Of a stretch of 64,000 nucleotides of DNA, positions 18,341-27,131 are shown in pieces. The notes beneath the pieces are model-generated. The model did no database searches and was not told the origin of the DNA. It saw only the letters and a program-made list of their open reading frames with translations. Source of the DNA: Sharpea azabuensis DSM 18934 (GTDB taxonomy: Bacteria; Bacillota_I; Bacilli_A; Erysipelotrichales; Coprobacillaceae); contig NZ_JNKU01000003.1 in the NCBI RefSeq assembly GCF_000702165.1, positions 1 to 64,000 on the forward strand, read 5' to 3'. Both the position numbers and the translations under genes were made by a program. Position 1 is the first letter of the stretch; each line of letters starts with the position of its first letter.

Positions 18341-19050
18341 TGAGTTACGAGAATTTTAGTTATTACTATGATTCCTTAATGGATCCTGCTTTCTATAATG
18401 ACTATATTGATTTTATCAATAAGCATGCAAAATTCCAGTCCGTTCTTGAACTGGGCTGTGGGACAGGAGAAGTCGCTATTCGCTTAGCAAAACAAAACAA
18501 GTCTGTTGTCGCAACAGACTTGTCCGATGATATGCTTTATGTCGCAAAAGAGAAAGCCATGGCTGAAAATGCTGAGGTGAATTTTAAACGTGTCGATATG
18601 ACTAATTTTGAAAGCAATCAGCAAGCAGATTTAGTTTTATGTTTATGCGATTCATTAAACTATATATTGGATGAGAATGATGTTAAAAAAGTCTTGATGA
18701 ATGCTTATCAGGCTTTGAAGATGAATGGTACATTCATCTTTGATGTTGATAGCCTCTATAAATGCAATGTCATTCTTAATGACTATCATGAAGAATCCCA
18801 CGATGATGATTTTGATTTCTGCTGGGATGTCAAAAGTGATGGTGCAGGCAGCATTGAACATCATGTTGTCATCATCGACAGAGAAAATGATGATTGCGTC
18901 GATGAAATACATCATCAGAAGACATTACCTGTGCATGTGTATGGTGAGATGCTGAAAGAAGCAGGGTTTTCCTATACAGTCTTTAGTGATTTTGATTCAT
19001 ACAAAGAAGAATGTGAACGTCTGATTTTTGTATGTAAGAAGGAGATGTAA
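18340..19050 (+). CDS. yqeM: Class I SAM-dependent methyltransferase (YqeM-like)
   Basis: 236 residues. SAM-binding motif I is VLELGCGTGEVAIRLA (about 36-51), with the acidic motif II in VVATDLSDDML, and motif IV region DLVLCLCDSLNYI. The position after rsfS matches Bacillus yqeM. The methyl acceptor is unknown. A perfect 12-bp inverted repeat lies inside the coding sequence at motif II (separate entry). TAATG overlap with rsfS indicates coupling. Confidence 0.9.
   Translation: MSYENFSYYYDSLMDPAFYNDYIDFINKHAKFQSVLELGCGTGEVAIRLAKQNKSVVATDLSDDMLYVAKEKAMAENAEVNFKRVDMTNFESNQQADLVLCLCDSLNYILDENDVKKVLMNAYQALKMNGTFIFDVDSLYKCNVILNDYHEESHDDDFDFCWDVKSDGAGSIEHHVVIIDRENDDCVDEIHHQKTLPVHVYGEMLKEAGFSYTVFSDFDSYKEECERLIFVCKKEM
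18497..18523 (+). repeat. Perfect intragenic stem-loop in yqeM
   Basis: ACAAGTCTGTTG (18497-18508), loop TCG, CAACAGACTTGT (18512-18523). It is a 12-bp perfect hairpin within the codons for the SAM-binding motif II. No T tract follows. Confidence 0.75.
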
Positions 19051-19052
19051 TT

Positions 19053-19742
19053 ATGTTAGGTATTATTGGTGCCATGAAAGAAGAAGTGGATGAAGTTGTT
19101 GCCCTAATGAAGGTCATTGATGAAAAAGAAGATTGTGGTTATCATTTCTATCATGGCTTTTTAGGCAATAAAGAAACTGTTGTTGTACAAGGAGGAATTG
19201 GCAAGGTCAATGCAACTATCTCAACAACAATTCTCTTAAAAGATTATGATATTGATCATGTCATTAATGTAGGTTCAGCAGGTGGCTTGAATCTTGAAGA
19301 AGAAGTGGGGGATGTCGTTATTGGTGAACGCGTCTCACACCACGATTTTGACTTAACAAGCTTTGGCCGTGCAATGGGCGAAGTACCAGATATGCCAGTT
19401 AGCTTCTTAGCCGATCCAAAAATGGTCCAGCTTGCAAAAGAAATACTCGAGGAAAATGGTACGCATGCCTATGTTGGATTAATCGCATCCGGCGATCAGT
19501 TTGTCAGCACAAAAAAACAAGTTGAACGCATCAAAAAATACTTCCCTGATGCTATGTGCGCAGAAATGGAAGCTGCATCGATTGCTCAAGTATGTTATGT
19601 CTTCAAGAAGCCTTTCATTATTACAAGAGGGCTTTCTGATATCTTTGATAAAGGTGAAAATGCCATTCAATTCGATACATATCTCAAGAAAGCTGCCAAG
19701 ACATCTGCCAAAATGTGTTACCAGCTGGCTAATAAATTATAA
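19053..19742 (+). CDS. mtnN: 5'-methylthioadenosine/S-adenosylhomocysteine nucleosidase
   Basis: 229 residues, the usual length. It cleaves MTA and SAH to adenine plus the thiosugar, recycling products of SAM-using enzymes such as the preceding methyltransferase. Visible blocks are MLGIIGAMKEEV at the N-terminus, NVGSAGGLN near 75, SGDQFVS near 148 and the substrate glutamate and acid in AEMEAASIAQVC near 171. AAGGAGATG precedes the ATG. Its stop overlaps the next ATG (TAATG). Confidence 0.96.
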   Translation: MLGIIGAMKEEVDEVVALMKVIDEKEDCGYHFYHGFLGNKETVVVQGGIGKVNATISTTILLKDYDIDHVINVGSAGGLNLEEEVGDVVIGERVSHHDFDLTSFGRAMGEVPDMPVSFLADPKMVQLAKEILEENGTHAYVGLIASGDQFVSTKKQVERIKKYFPDAMCAEMEAASIAQVCYVFKKPFIITRGLSDIFDKGENAIQFDTYLKKAAKTSAKMCYQLANKL

Positions 19743-22048
19743 TGAATAGAATTGAAATACTTGCTCCAGCAGGAGATATGGAAAGCTTGAAAGCAGCCAT
19801 TGCGAATGGAGCTGATGCCATTTATCTTGGTCCAGACCTTTTCTCAGCACGTGCTTTCGCAAAAAACTTTTCCCTTCCTGAAATCAAGGAAGCTGTAGAA
19901 TATGCACATTTACATAATGTGCGTATTTTCATTACTGTTAATATTCTCTATCATGATGAAGAATTTGAAAAGCTATTCCATTATATCGATTGTTTTTATG
20001 AATATCAGGTTGATGCTTTGCTTATTCAGGATATCGGCTTACTGAAGGCAGTCAGAAGAAGATATCCGGATTTTGAGGTCCATGTATCGACCCAGATGAC
20101 ATTAAATTCTTTAGAAGCGGTTCGTTATTTTGAAGATCTTGGCGTGACTAGGATTGTTGTTTCAAGAGAGAATTCCATTGAAGAAATTCGTTATATAAAA
20201 GAACATTCTCCCCTTGAAGTCGAAGTCTTTGCCCATGGCGCTCTTTGTGTATCCTATAGCGGCCAATGCTTAATGAGCAGTATGATTGGTAAAAGAAGTG
20301 GTAATCGTGGTGCCTGTGCACAGCCTTGTCGTATGACTTACCAGCTCAAGGAAGATGGTCATGTGATTGAAGATGAGGCATTTCTCTTATCGCCTCGTGA
20401 TCTTTGCACAATTGATCATTTACAAGAATATATTGATGCCAATGTAACAAGCCTGAAGCTTGAAGGACGCATGAAGAAGCCTGAATATGTCGCAGCTATT
20501 ACCAAGGCTTATCGCAAAGCTGTTGATCATTGCTATGGGGCGAAAGAAAACTATACAAAAGATGATATCCACGATATGAAACAGATGTTTAATCGTCATT
20601 ATACTACTGGATTCCCATTTCATGATGCGCATATAGTTGATACTGATTTTTCTGGTAACAGAGGGATGCCTTTAGGCGTAGTTGTGGGCTATAATCGCAA
20701 GCGTAAAGTTGTGGCAATAAAACTTTCTGATGAACTTAAACAAGGTGACAGCATACTCTTCAAAAGTGTCGATGCCGGCCGTCCTGTCAATAAGATCTAC
20801 CTTAAGGGCAAGCTAGTCAATAAGGGAAGTCCTGGTGAAATTGTCGAAATTGAATTTGATACACCAGTATTCAAGGGTGAAGTCATGAAGACAGTATCAA
20901 TTGATACACTTAAAAAGCTCGATGAAACTTTTATGCATGAAAAGAAATATCGTTCAATAACCTTTATCTTACATGCCCACAAAGACTTGTATTTAACGCT
21001 AGAAGCAATAAGTGGAAATGAACATGTAACAATCACCTCTGAACATCTTATTGAAGAAGCACGCAATACACCTACTGATGCAGCGCGCATTACAAAACAA
21101 CTCAGTAAGCTTGGTTCAACCATTTATACAATTGATGATATTAATCTAGATTTGGATAAAAATATCAACATTCCTATTTCTCTTCTTAATAGCTTAAGAA
21201 GAGATGCTGTAGATGCCCTCAATGAACGCTTTGCGCATATGAAGCTCCATCATTTACAGCCACAAGCCCTTCCTTTACCTAAAGTGCGCACACCCCATAA
21301 AAGTAACTACATTGTTGTAAGAACAATTGAACAGCTACAAACAGTTATTCATGAAGACAATGTCTATATGTATTATGACGAAGAAACTGCCGAGGAGGCC
21401 TTTGAATTACTTACAGGGCATAATCAACCAGTTAACTTCTACATGCCTCGTATCAATACCGATGAAGATATTCAGCGCATATTAAGTAATCCAATAATCG
21501 ACAAAGTCAAATCATTGATTGTTAATGATTATGGACTTTATCGATTATTAAAAGATAAGCATGTAATCCTAGGAACAGGCTTTAATATCACAAATAGCCT
21601 TAGTGCATCCAGCTTTGATGAAAGCATCATTGCCTCTTATGAAACGAGTCGTTTAGAACTAGAGAAGATGAGTAAAGTGACAAACGAATTAATCGTTCAA
21701 ATTTATGGAAAAACGGAAAATATGATTACAGAACATTGTCTTGTTTCCCAGCACTATTTCCAAAAAAAGATCAAACATTGCCATCGCTGCAAAGGACATA
21801 CGTATACGCTTGTGGATCGCAAAGGCTATGAATTCACACTCTTTACAGATGAACGCTGCCGCAATCATATTCTGCATAATGTGCCATTATTGATTGAAAG
21901 CTATGGTTCACTTGATGTTTCTACATTACTCTTCTTCCTTGATGAAGAGCCAGAAACAATTAAAGAAGTACTAAAAGCTTACAAGACAAACAGCTTTCAT
22001 GAATATCGCAAACAAATCACTTCAACATCGGGATATTACAAAGCGTAA
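19742..22048 (+). CDS. U32 family protein with DUF3656-type C-terminus (RlhA-like)
   Basis: 768 residues. The N-terminal TIM-barrel U32 domain has the family signature EVFAHGALCVSYSGQCLMSS, followed by the cysteine-bearing SGNRGACAQPCR. The long C-terminal part fits the DUF3656/collagenase-like extension. Such U32 proteins include RlhA, which makes 5-hydroxycytidine in 23S rRNA, so an RNA hydroxylase is as likely as a peptidase. A late Cys cluster (CHRCKGHTY, near residue 680) may help bind a metal. It is the last gene of the long series starting at parE. Confidence 0.85.
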   Translation: MNRIEILAPAGDMESLKAAIANGADAIYLGPDLFSARAFAKNFSLPEIKEAVEYAHLHNVRIFITVNILYHDEEFEKLFHYIDCFYEYQVDALLIQDIGLLKAVRRRYPDFEVHVSTQMTLNSLEAVRYFEDLGVTRIVVSRENSIEEIRYIKEHSPLEVEVFAHGALCVSYSGQCLMSSMIGKRSGNRGACAQPCRMTYQLKEDGHVIEDEAFLLSPRDLCTIDHLQEYIDANVTSLKLEGRMKKPEYVAAITKAYRKAVDHCYGAKENYTKDDIHDMKQMFNRHYTTGFPFHDAHIVDTDFSGNRGMPLGVVVGYNRKRKVVAIKLSDELKQGDSILFKSVDAGRPVNKIYLKGKLVNKGSPGEIVEIEFDTPVFKGEVMKTVSIDTLKKLDETFMHEKKYRSITFILHAHKDLYLTLEAISGNEHVTITSEHLIEEARNTPTDAARITKQLSKLGSTIYTIDDINLDLDKNINIPISLLNSLRRDAVDALNERFAHMKLHHLQPQALPLPKVRTPHKSNYIVVRTIEQLQTVIHEDNVYMYYDEETAEEAFELLTGHNQPVNFYMPRINTDEDIQRILSNPIIDKVKSLIVNDYGLYRLLKDKHVILGTGFNITNSLSASSFDESIIASYETSRLELEKMSKVTNELIVQIYGKTENMITEHCLVSQHYFQKKIKHCHRCKGHTYTLVDRKGYEFTLFTDERCRNHILHNVPLLIESYGSLDVSTLLFFLDEEPETIKEVLKAYKTNSFHEYRKQITSTSGYYKA

Positions 22049-22075
22049 ATCGTGTAATTTTCTTATAATCCTAAA

Positions 22076-22104
22076 TTGTATTAATCACAACAATATGTTA
22101 TAAT
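22076..22104 (+). promoter_or_regulatory. Promoter of the XRE regulator gene
   Basis: -35 TTGTAT at 22076-22081, 17-bp spacer, extended -10 TGTTATAAT ending at 22104. Confidence 0.8.
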
Positions 22105-22127
22105 TAATGCAAAAGGAGGGTTGTCTC

Positions 22128-22463
22128 ATGTCCTTGGATTTAGATTTAGCCCAGCGACTAAAAGCATATCGCAACTTCAAGCATCTTACACAAAAAGAAG
22201 TGGCTGCACATTTAAATGTGCCTCACTCAGCTATCTCAGATATTGAAAATGGTAAACGTGATGTTACTGTTGGCGAATTAAAGATTCTCAGCCATCTATA
22301 TGGACGTTCTGTAGAAGAAATCATGAGCGGTAAAAAGTACGATTATTATAATATTGCTAATATCGCAAGACTTTTATCAGAACTCCCTGATGAAGACCTT
22401 AAAGAAGTCATGTTTATTATCGAATATAAACGTAAACGTCTTGAAGAAAACAAAAACAAATAA
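22128..22463 (+). CDS. XRE-family helix-turn-helix regulator
   Basis: 111 residues from the ATG at 22128, which has AGGAGGG 8 bp upstream; an ATG at 22107 precedes that site. Residues 8-60 are a Cro/CI-type HTH: LKAYRNFKHLTQKEVAAHLN, then VPHSAISDIENGKRDVTVGEL. The C-terminal ~45 residues are helical and charged, perhaps for dimerisation. It is a single-gene unit with its own promoter and terminator. Targets are not evident; the divergently placed neighbour is a phosphoesterase on the other strand. Confidence 0.88.
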   Translation: MSLDLDLAQRLKAYRNFKHLTQKEVAAHLNVPHSAISDIENGKRDVTVGELKILSHLYGRSVEEIMSGKKYDYYNIANIARLLSELPDEDLKEVMFIIEYKRKRLEENKNK

Positions 22464-22494
22464 GGGATAGGCTTATTAATGCCCATCCCTTTTT
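22463..22494 (+). terminator. Rho-independent terminator
   Basis: Stem AGGGATAGGC / GCCCATCCCT (one mismatch), 8-nt loop, then TTTT. Confidence 0.8.
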
Positions 22495-22504
22495 GCATGT
22501 CTTT

Positions 22505-23050
22505 CTATTTATTATATTTATGTATTAGCTGTTTGAATTCTTCCAATGTCGCAAGTCCTTCTTCTAGCACAACCTGATCAACCTCTTCAAATGTCGTATG
22601 ATGATAAAAATGTACATCAATTTTATCATCTTCAATAGAAGCTAAGGCAAATGTCCCAAAGCCATAAGAGCCACGATTCATCATTGTACTTCCAGGATTG
22701 ATAAAATGTATGCCTTCAATAATCTGGTACGTTGGAACATGCGTATGGCCATGGAAGCAATACTTGATATGATGCTGATGACAAAAATCCAGCAATTCCT
22801 GATAGCCATGATAGACATGAAAAAGGTGTCCATGCGTTATCAAAACATTGCCTAAAATAATCTTGTCAGGAAACTCAAGCGTATCATGATTCCCTCTAAC
22901 AACATGATAGCCTTTTAATAATGGATCATGACAAGGCAAAGATGAGTCACCACAATGAATCATTATATCCACATGTTCATAAAAATGCTTTGTTATATTC
23001 TCAAATATATCATTGTACATATGTGTATCACTTACAACTAAATATCTCAT
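22505..23050 (-). CDS. YfcE-type phosphodiesterase (calcineurin-like metallophosphoesterase)
   Basis: 181 residues from the ATG at 23050 (MRYLVVSDTHM); the open frame extends 16 codons further but the family begins at this motif. Metal ligands are visible: SDTH near residue 7, HCGDSS near 32, GNHD near 53, THGH near 72 and the pair HGHTHVP near 98. This is the YfcE/MJ0936 family of small phosphodiesterases; the natural substrate is unknown. The GGAAT ribosome site is weak. It faces the EIIB gene divergently. Confidence 0.88.
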   Translation of the reverse strand: MRYLVVSDTHMYNDIFENITKHFYEHVDIMIHCGDSSLPCHDPLLKGYHVVRGNHDTLEFPDKIILGNVLITHGHLFHVYHGYQELLDFCHQHHIKYCFHGHTHVPTYQIIEGIHFINPGSTMMNRGSYGFGTFALASIEDDKIDVHFYHHTTFEEVDQVVLEEGLATLEEFKQLIHKYNK

Positions 23051-23126
23051 AATAAACACCATTCCTACACTCATTATACCACCAAAATATACTACCACAA
23101 TACTACATTCAAGGTGTCAATTATTT

Positions 23127-23163
23127 CGAAAGTGTTTACAATCGTTATGAAAGCGTGTAAAAT
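23127..23163 (+). promoter_or_regulatory. Promoter with overlapping cre-like site for the EIIB gene
   Basis: -35 TTTACA at 23135-23140, 17-bp spacer, -10 TAAAAT at 23158-23163. CGAAAGTGTTTACA (23127-23140) overlaps the -35; read on the minus strand it matches the catabolite-responsive element TGNAANCGNTNNCA at most fixed positions. A second weaker one, TGAAAGCGTGTAAA, lies at 23148-23161. CcpA repression is therefore likely (inference). Confidence 0.6.
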
Positions 23164-23199
23164 ATATATAGAATTTAAAAACAAAGGAGTAATGATGAA

Positions 23200-23520
23200 A
23201 TGAGAACTATTTTATTAGTATGTTCTGCAGGTATGTCAACATCTTTATTAGTAACTAAGATGGAAGCTGCAGCTAAAGAACAGGGAGTTGAAACAAAGAT
23301 CTTTGCTTTACCATTCTCTGATGCACCAAGAGTATTGGAAGAAGTAGATTGTATCTTACTTGGCCCACAGGTTAGATTCCAGAAAGCTTCTATCGAAAAA
23401 TTAGCAGCTTCTAGAAAAGCTGGTCCAATTCCTGTTGATGTCATCGATATGAGAGATTATGGCACAATGAATGGTAAGGCTGTTTTAGATAAAGCTTTGA
23501 CAATGCTTGGTGACAAATAA
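23200..23520 (+). CDS. PTS lactose/cellobiose-family EIIB subunit (orphan)
   Basis: 106 residues, a stand-alone EIIB of the Lac family. The phosphorylated cysteine is Cys8 in the loop VCSAGMSTSLLV; GPQVRFQ and VDVIDMRDYGTMNGK are further family blocks. It would pass phosphate from an EIIA to a sugar on EIIC, but neither partner is adjacent. A terminator follows at once. Two ATG triplets at 23192 and 23195 lie nearer to AAAGGAG but run into TGA after three codons, overlapping the true start (ATGA). Confidence 0.92.
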   Translation: MRTILLVCSAGMSTSLLVTKMEAAAKEQGVETKIFALPFSDAPRVLEEVDCILLGPQVRFQKASIEKLAASRKAGPIPVDVIDMRDYGTMNGKAVLDKALTMLGDK

Positions 23521-23532
23521 TAGATTGATATG

Positions 23533-23558
23533 AAAAAGGGGCAAGTGCTCCTTTTTTT
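23533..23558 (+). terminator. Rho-independent terminator after the EIIB gene
   Basis: Stem AAAAAGGGGC / GCTCCTTTTT (one G-T pair), loop AAGT, then T. Confidence 0.88.
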
Positions 23559-23571
23559 ATATGTCGATGTT

Positions 23572-23580
23572 TGTTATAAT
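23572..23580 (+). promoter_or_regulatory. Extended -10 promoter of the ACT/UPF0210 pair
   Basis: TGTTATAAT at 23572-23580, directly behind the terminator, so the -35 position falls in its T tract. Confidence 0.65.
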
Positions 23581-23608
23581 CGATAAAAAGAAAAGGAGAA
23601 AGTGAATT

Positions 23609-23881
23609 ATGGAAAAAGGAATTATCACTGTTGTAGGTAAGGATGCGGTTGGTATAATCGCTAAAGTATGTACATATCTAGCTGAACATAACGTCAATAT
23701 TCTTGATATCTCACAAACTATTCTTGATGGATATTTCAATATGATGATGATTGTTGATGCAACAAATGCTTCTGAGCCTTTTAATACATTGACTGAAGAA
23801 ATGAAAAGCTTAGGTGAAGATATTGGTGTAAGAATCAAATTACAACATGAAAATATCTTTGATAAAATGCATCGATTATAA
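23609..23881 (+). CDS. ACT domain protein (UPF0237 family)
   Basis: 90 residues, one ACT domain: [20 protein letters not shown], then [20 protein letters not shown], a near-perfect match to the small ACT family. It probably binds an amino acid or other small ligand. It is paired with the next gene 11 bp away, an arrangement widely conserved in Firmicutes and some archaea, so it may be that protein's regulatory subunit (inference). Confidence 0.93.
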   Translation: MEKGIITVVGKDAVGIIAKVCTYLAEHNVNILDISQTILDGYFNMMMIVDATNASEPFNTLTEEMKSLGEDIGVRIKLQHENIFDKMHRL

Positions 23882-23892
23882 GGGGACATAAA

Positions 23893-25257
23893 ATGATCAA
23901 TATTTTTGAAGTTGCAGAAACAAATCGCATGATTGAAGAAGAGAATCTTGATGTACGAACTATTACGATTGGGATTTCTCTATTAGATTGCATGGACAGC
24001 AATGTCGATCAGCTTTGTAGCAATATTTATAAAAAGATTACAACCATTGCCAAGGATCTTGTGAAAACAGGTCAGGAGATTGAAAAGAAATATGGCATTC
24101 CTATTGTCAATAAGCGTATTTCTGTTACACCAATAGGAACAATTGGTGCACCTTGCTGTAAGAGCACGAGTGACTTCGTGAAAATCGCTAAGACTCTAGA
24201 TCGTTGTGCACATGAAGTTGGGGTAAACTTCATTGGGGGCTATAGTGCCATCGTATCTAAGAATATGACAGCCGCTGAAAGACTGCTTATTGAATCCATT
24301 CCTGAGGCTATGAAGGAAAGCGAGCTTGTCTGCGCAAGTGTCAATGTTGGTTCCACAAAAACAGGTATCAATATGGATGCTGTCAAGCTTGTAGGTGAAA
24401 TTGTCAAAGAAACTGCTGAACTGACAAAAGAAGACGATTCAATTGGTTGTGCTAAGCTGGTCATCTTCTGTAATGCACCAGATGACAATCCGTTCATGGC
24501 TGGGGCTTTCCATGGCATTACTGAGGGTGATGCTGTCATAAATGTCGGTGTATCGGGTCCAGGTGTTATGCATGAAGCCATCAGAAAGGCTAAAGGTCAG
24601 GACTTTGGAGAGCTTTGTGAAACAATCAAGAAGACAGCTTTCAAGATTACACGCGTAGGTCAGATGGTTGCCAATGAAGCAAGTGAAGCGCTTGGCATTC
24701 CTTTTGGCATTATTGACCTTTCTTTAGCACCAACACCAGCCATTGGTGATAGTATTGCTGATTGCTTACAGTCAATGGGCTTAGAAAGAGTAGGGGCACC
24801 AGGGACAACAGCTGCTTTAGCTATCTTAAATGACCAGGTTAAAAAAGGAGGCGTCATGGCAAGCAGTTATGTTGGCGGTCTATCAGGTGCTTTCATCCCC
24901 GTTTCTGAAGACCAGGGAATGATTGATGCAGTGGAAGCTGGTTCACTTAGCCTCGAAAAACTTGAGGCAATGACTTGTGTATGCTCAGTTGGTCTTGATA
25001 TGATTGCTATTCCAGGGAAGACAAGTGCCAAGACAATTTCAGGCATTATTGCTGATGAAATGGCCATTGGTATGATCAACCAGAAAACAACAGCTGTCAG
25101 AGTCATTCCTGTTATTGGTAAGGATGTTGGCGATAGCGTAGAATTTGGTGGCTTACTAGGCTATGCACCTATCATGCCAGTTAATACTTTTTGCTGTGAT
25201 GAATTTATTGATCGTGGCGGTCGTATTCCTGCTCCAATTCACAGTTTTAAGAACTAA
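23893..25257 (+). CDS. UPF0210/DUF711 (PFL-like) family protein
   Basis: 454 residues, full length for the family. Recognisable blocks include [12 protein letters not shown] near the N-terminus, [16 protein letters not shown] near 75, FIGGYSAIV near 115 and [15 protein letters not shown] near 218. The fold is related to pyruvate formate-lyase, but the glycyl-radical loop is not evident. Biochemical function is unassigned. It always travels with the small ACT protein, as here. Confidence 0.93.
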   Translation: MINIFEVAETNRMIEEENLDVRTITIGISLLDCMDSNVDQLCSNIYKKITTIAKDLVKTGQEIEKKYGIPIVNKRISVTPIGTIGAPCCKSTSDFVKIAKTLDRCAHEVGVNFIGGYSAIVSKNMTAAERLLIESIPEAMKESELVCASVNVGSTKTGINMDAVKLVGEIVKETAELTKEDDSIGCAKLVIFCNAPDDNPFMAGAFHGITEGDAVINVGVSGPGVMHEAIRKAKGQDFGELCETIKKTAFKITRVGQMVANEASEALGIPFGIIDLSLAPTPAIGDSIADCLQSMGLERVGAPGTTAALAILNDQVKKGGVMASSYVGGLSGAFIPVSEDQGMIDAVEAGSLSLEKLEAMTCVCSVGLDMIAIPGKTSAKTISGIIADEMAIGMINQKTTAVRVIPVIGKDVGDSVEFGGLLGYAPIMPVNTFCCDEFIDRGGRIPAPIHSFKN

Positions 25258-25259
25258 CG

Positions 25260-25287
25260 AATCAGAAGCATATGCTTCTGATTTTTT
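25260..25287 (+). terminator. Rho-independent terminator
   Basis: A 10-bp perfect stem AATCAGAAGC / GCTTCTGATT, loop ATAT, then TTTT. Confidence 0.92.
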
Positions 25288-25370
25288 CGTTGCACATAGA
25301 TTGATAATTCAACAAGAGAATCTATAATAATGTTGTAAAAAGAAGGGAGTTTAGACTTTTTGTCACATTT

Positions 25371-27077
25371 ATGCAACAATTACAATTAACCGATTTCGAG
25401 AAAATAAAACCCTATTTAGATGCCGCTAACTATGAAGGCTATAATTCTAATTTTGTCACAATGATGATGTGGAATCATGAATATCATGTTGAATATGAAA
25501 TCCATGATCATTTTCTAGTGATGGTTCATAACTACAAGGGAACACGATATTTTGCAATGCCTTATTGTTCTAAAGAATATCTTAAAGAAGCACTGGATTA
25601 TATGAAAGAGTATGCAAGAAAAGAAAAGTTTCCTTTTATGATTGAATTCGCAGTAAAAAGCTTCGTTGAAGACGTCAAAGAGATTTATGGTGACGAATTT
25701 ATTTTTCAGCGTGAAAGAGAGCAGGACGATTATGTCTATGAGAAAAACATGCTGATGAATCTAAGTGGAAAAAAGATGCAGAAGCGCCGCAATCACTACA
25801 ACAACTTCGTCAAGGAATATCCTCAGCATGAGTATCGAAGCCTTGATATCAATCGTGATTTTGATACAATTCTTTCCTGTTTAGAGCGTTGGGAAGGCAA
25901 TAAGGAAGCAAGCGAATCACTCGCTAGTGAAGTCTATGGTATCCTTTTCTTGCTTTCAAGTAATTATCTTCTTAACATCAAGCTTGGTGGAATTTATATT
26001 GATGATGAACTTAAGGCCTTTATTATTGCTTCTCCGCTCAATCATTCAACTATTCAAATTCATGTTGAAAAAGCTGATAAAGATATCCGTGGTCTTTATC
26101 CAGCTATTCAAAAAGAATTTCTTGAACATGAATATCCAGATTTTCAATATGTCAATCGTGAAGAAGATATGGGCATAGAAGGTTTGCGTAAAAGCAAAAT
26201 GCAATTGCATCCTTGCCACATGGTGGAAAAATGCCGTGTTTTCATCAACGATTCCTACATTCGCCAAGCTTGCAGCCAGGACAAAGAGGAAATCAAGAAA
26301 CTATGGCTTGATCGCTTTGAGGATGAGGATGAAAAAACAGCAGCATTCTACTTTGATAAGCTCTATCATGAGCAATATACCTATGTCACACGTTTTGATC
26401 ATCATGTTATCTGTGCTTTACAAATACATCCTTTCCAGGTTTCTGGATATGAGAATAGCAGTTTTATTCTTGGTGTCTCTACAGATATTAAATATGAACA
26501 TCAGGGTATTATGAAAAAACTCATGAAATATGTCTTAGATCATTATCAGGGACAGCGCATATACCTTCAAGCTTACCATCCTGAAATATATATTCCTTTT
26601 GGCTTCCAACCTTCACACAAACATCAAATCATTAAAGTCAACAAGCATTTTTATAAAGATGAGACAAGCAACATCTTCATTTCCAACAATAACTATGACT
26701 ATCAATCCATGTACAACAAATATACAGAACGTTTTGAAGAATATTTGATTAGAGATAAGTCATATTATTGTTACATTAATGAGCGTAATCAGGCTTTTGG
26801 CGATAAAATTCTAACCTTCCTCAATAATGGTCAGCCAGTAGGATATATGATTGCTCATGAAGATGAAGAAGAATTAAGAATTAATGAATTCATTTATGAC
26901 AAAGATCTATTAAAAGATATTGTCGTTGCATTATGCCAGAAATATGATAAGCGTATTATTATTGAAACGGATTTGCAGGCACAAATAGAGGGAAAAGTTC
27001 AGGAAGTCATCACAATGATGTGTAATCAACCATCTTCTAGTAATGAAGAGATAAGATTTATTAATGAAATTTATTAA
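25371..27077 (+). CDS. DUF2156 (MprF C-terminal-like) and GNAT acetyltransferase fusion protein
   Basis: 568 residues with two acyltransferase-like modules. Residues 1-290 match DUF2156, related to the aminoacyl-transfer domain of MprF: YEGYNSNFVTMMMWN near the start and LSGKKMQKRRNHYNNFVK around 130-147. Residues ~295-440 are a GNAT domain like Eis: FILGVSTDIKYEHQGIMKKL is the acetyl-CoA loop, then LQAYHPEIYIPFGF. Substrate is unknown. The only strong ribosome site (AAGGGAG) lies about 20 bp upstream of this ATG, and no alternative start is in frame nearby, so initiation here may be inefficient. Confidence 0.82.
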   Translation: MQQLQLTDFEKIKPYLDAANYEGYNSNFVTMMMWNHEYHVEYEIHDHFLVMVHNYKGTRYFAMPYCSKEYLKEALDYMKEYARKEKFPFMIEFAVKSFVEDVKEIYGDEFIFQREREQDDYVYEKNMLMNLSGKKMQKRRNHYNNFVKEYPQHEYRSLDINRDFDTILSCLERWEGNKEASESLASEVYGILFLLSSNYLLNIKLGGIYIDDELKAFIIASPLNHSTIQIHVEKADKDIRGLYPAIQKEFLEHEYPDFQYVNREEDMGIEGLRKSKMQLHPCHMVEKCRVFINDSYIRQACSQDKEEIKKLWLDRFEDEDEKTAAFYFDKLYHEQYTYVTRFDHHVICALQIHPFQVSGYENSSFILGVSTDIKYEHQGIMKKLMKYVLDHYQGQRIYLQAYHPEIYIPFGFQPSHKHQIIKVNKHFYKDETSNIFISNNNYDYQSMYNKYTERFEEYLIRDKSYYCYINERNQAFGDKILTFLNNGQPVGYMIAHEDEEELRINEFIYDKDLLKDIVVALCQKYDKRIIIETDLQAQIEGKVQEVITMMCNQPSSSNEEIRFINEIY

Positions 27078-27131
27078 CTTTTTATTGAATATCATGTATC
27101 ATAAATAGGGATTCAGGGGGTAAAGTCATAA

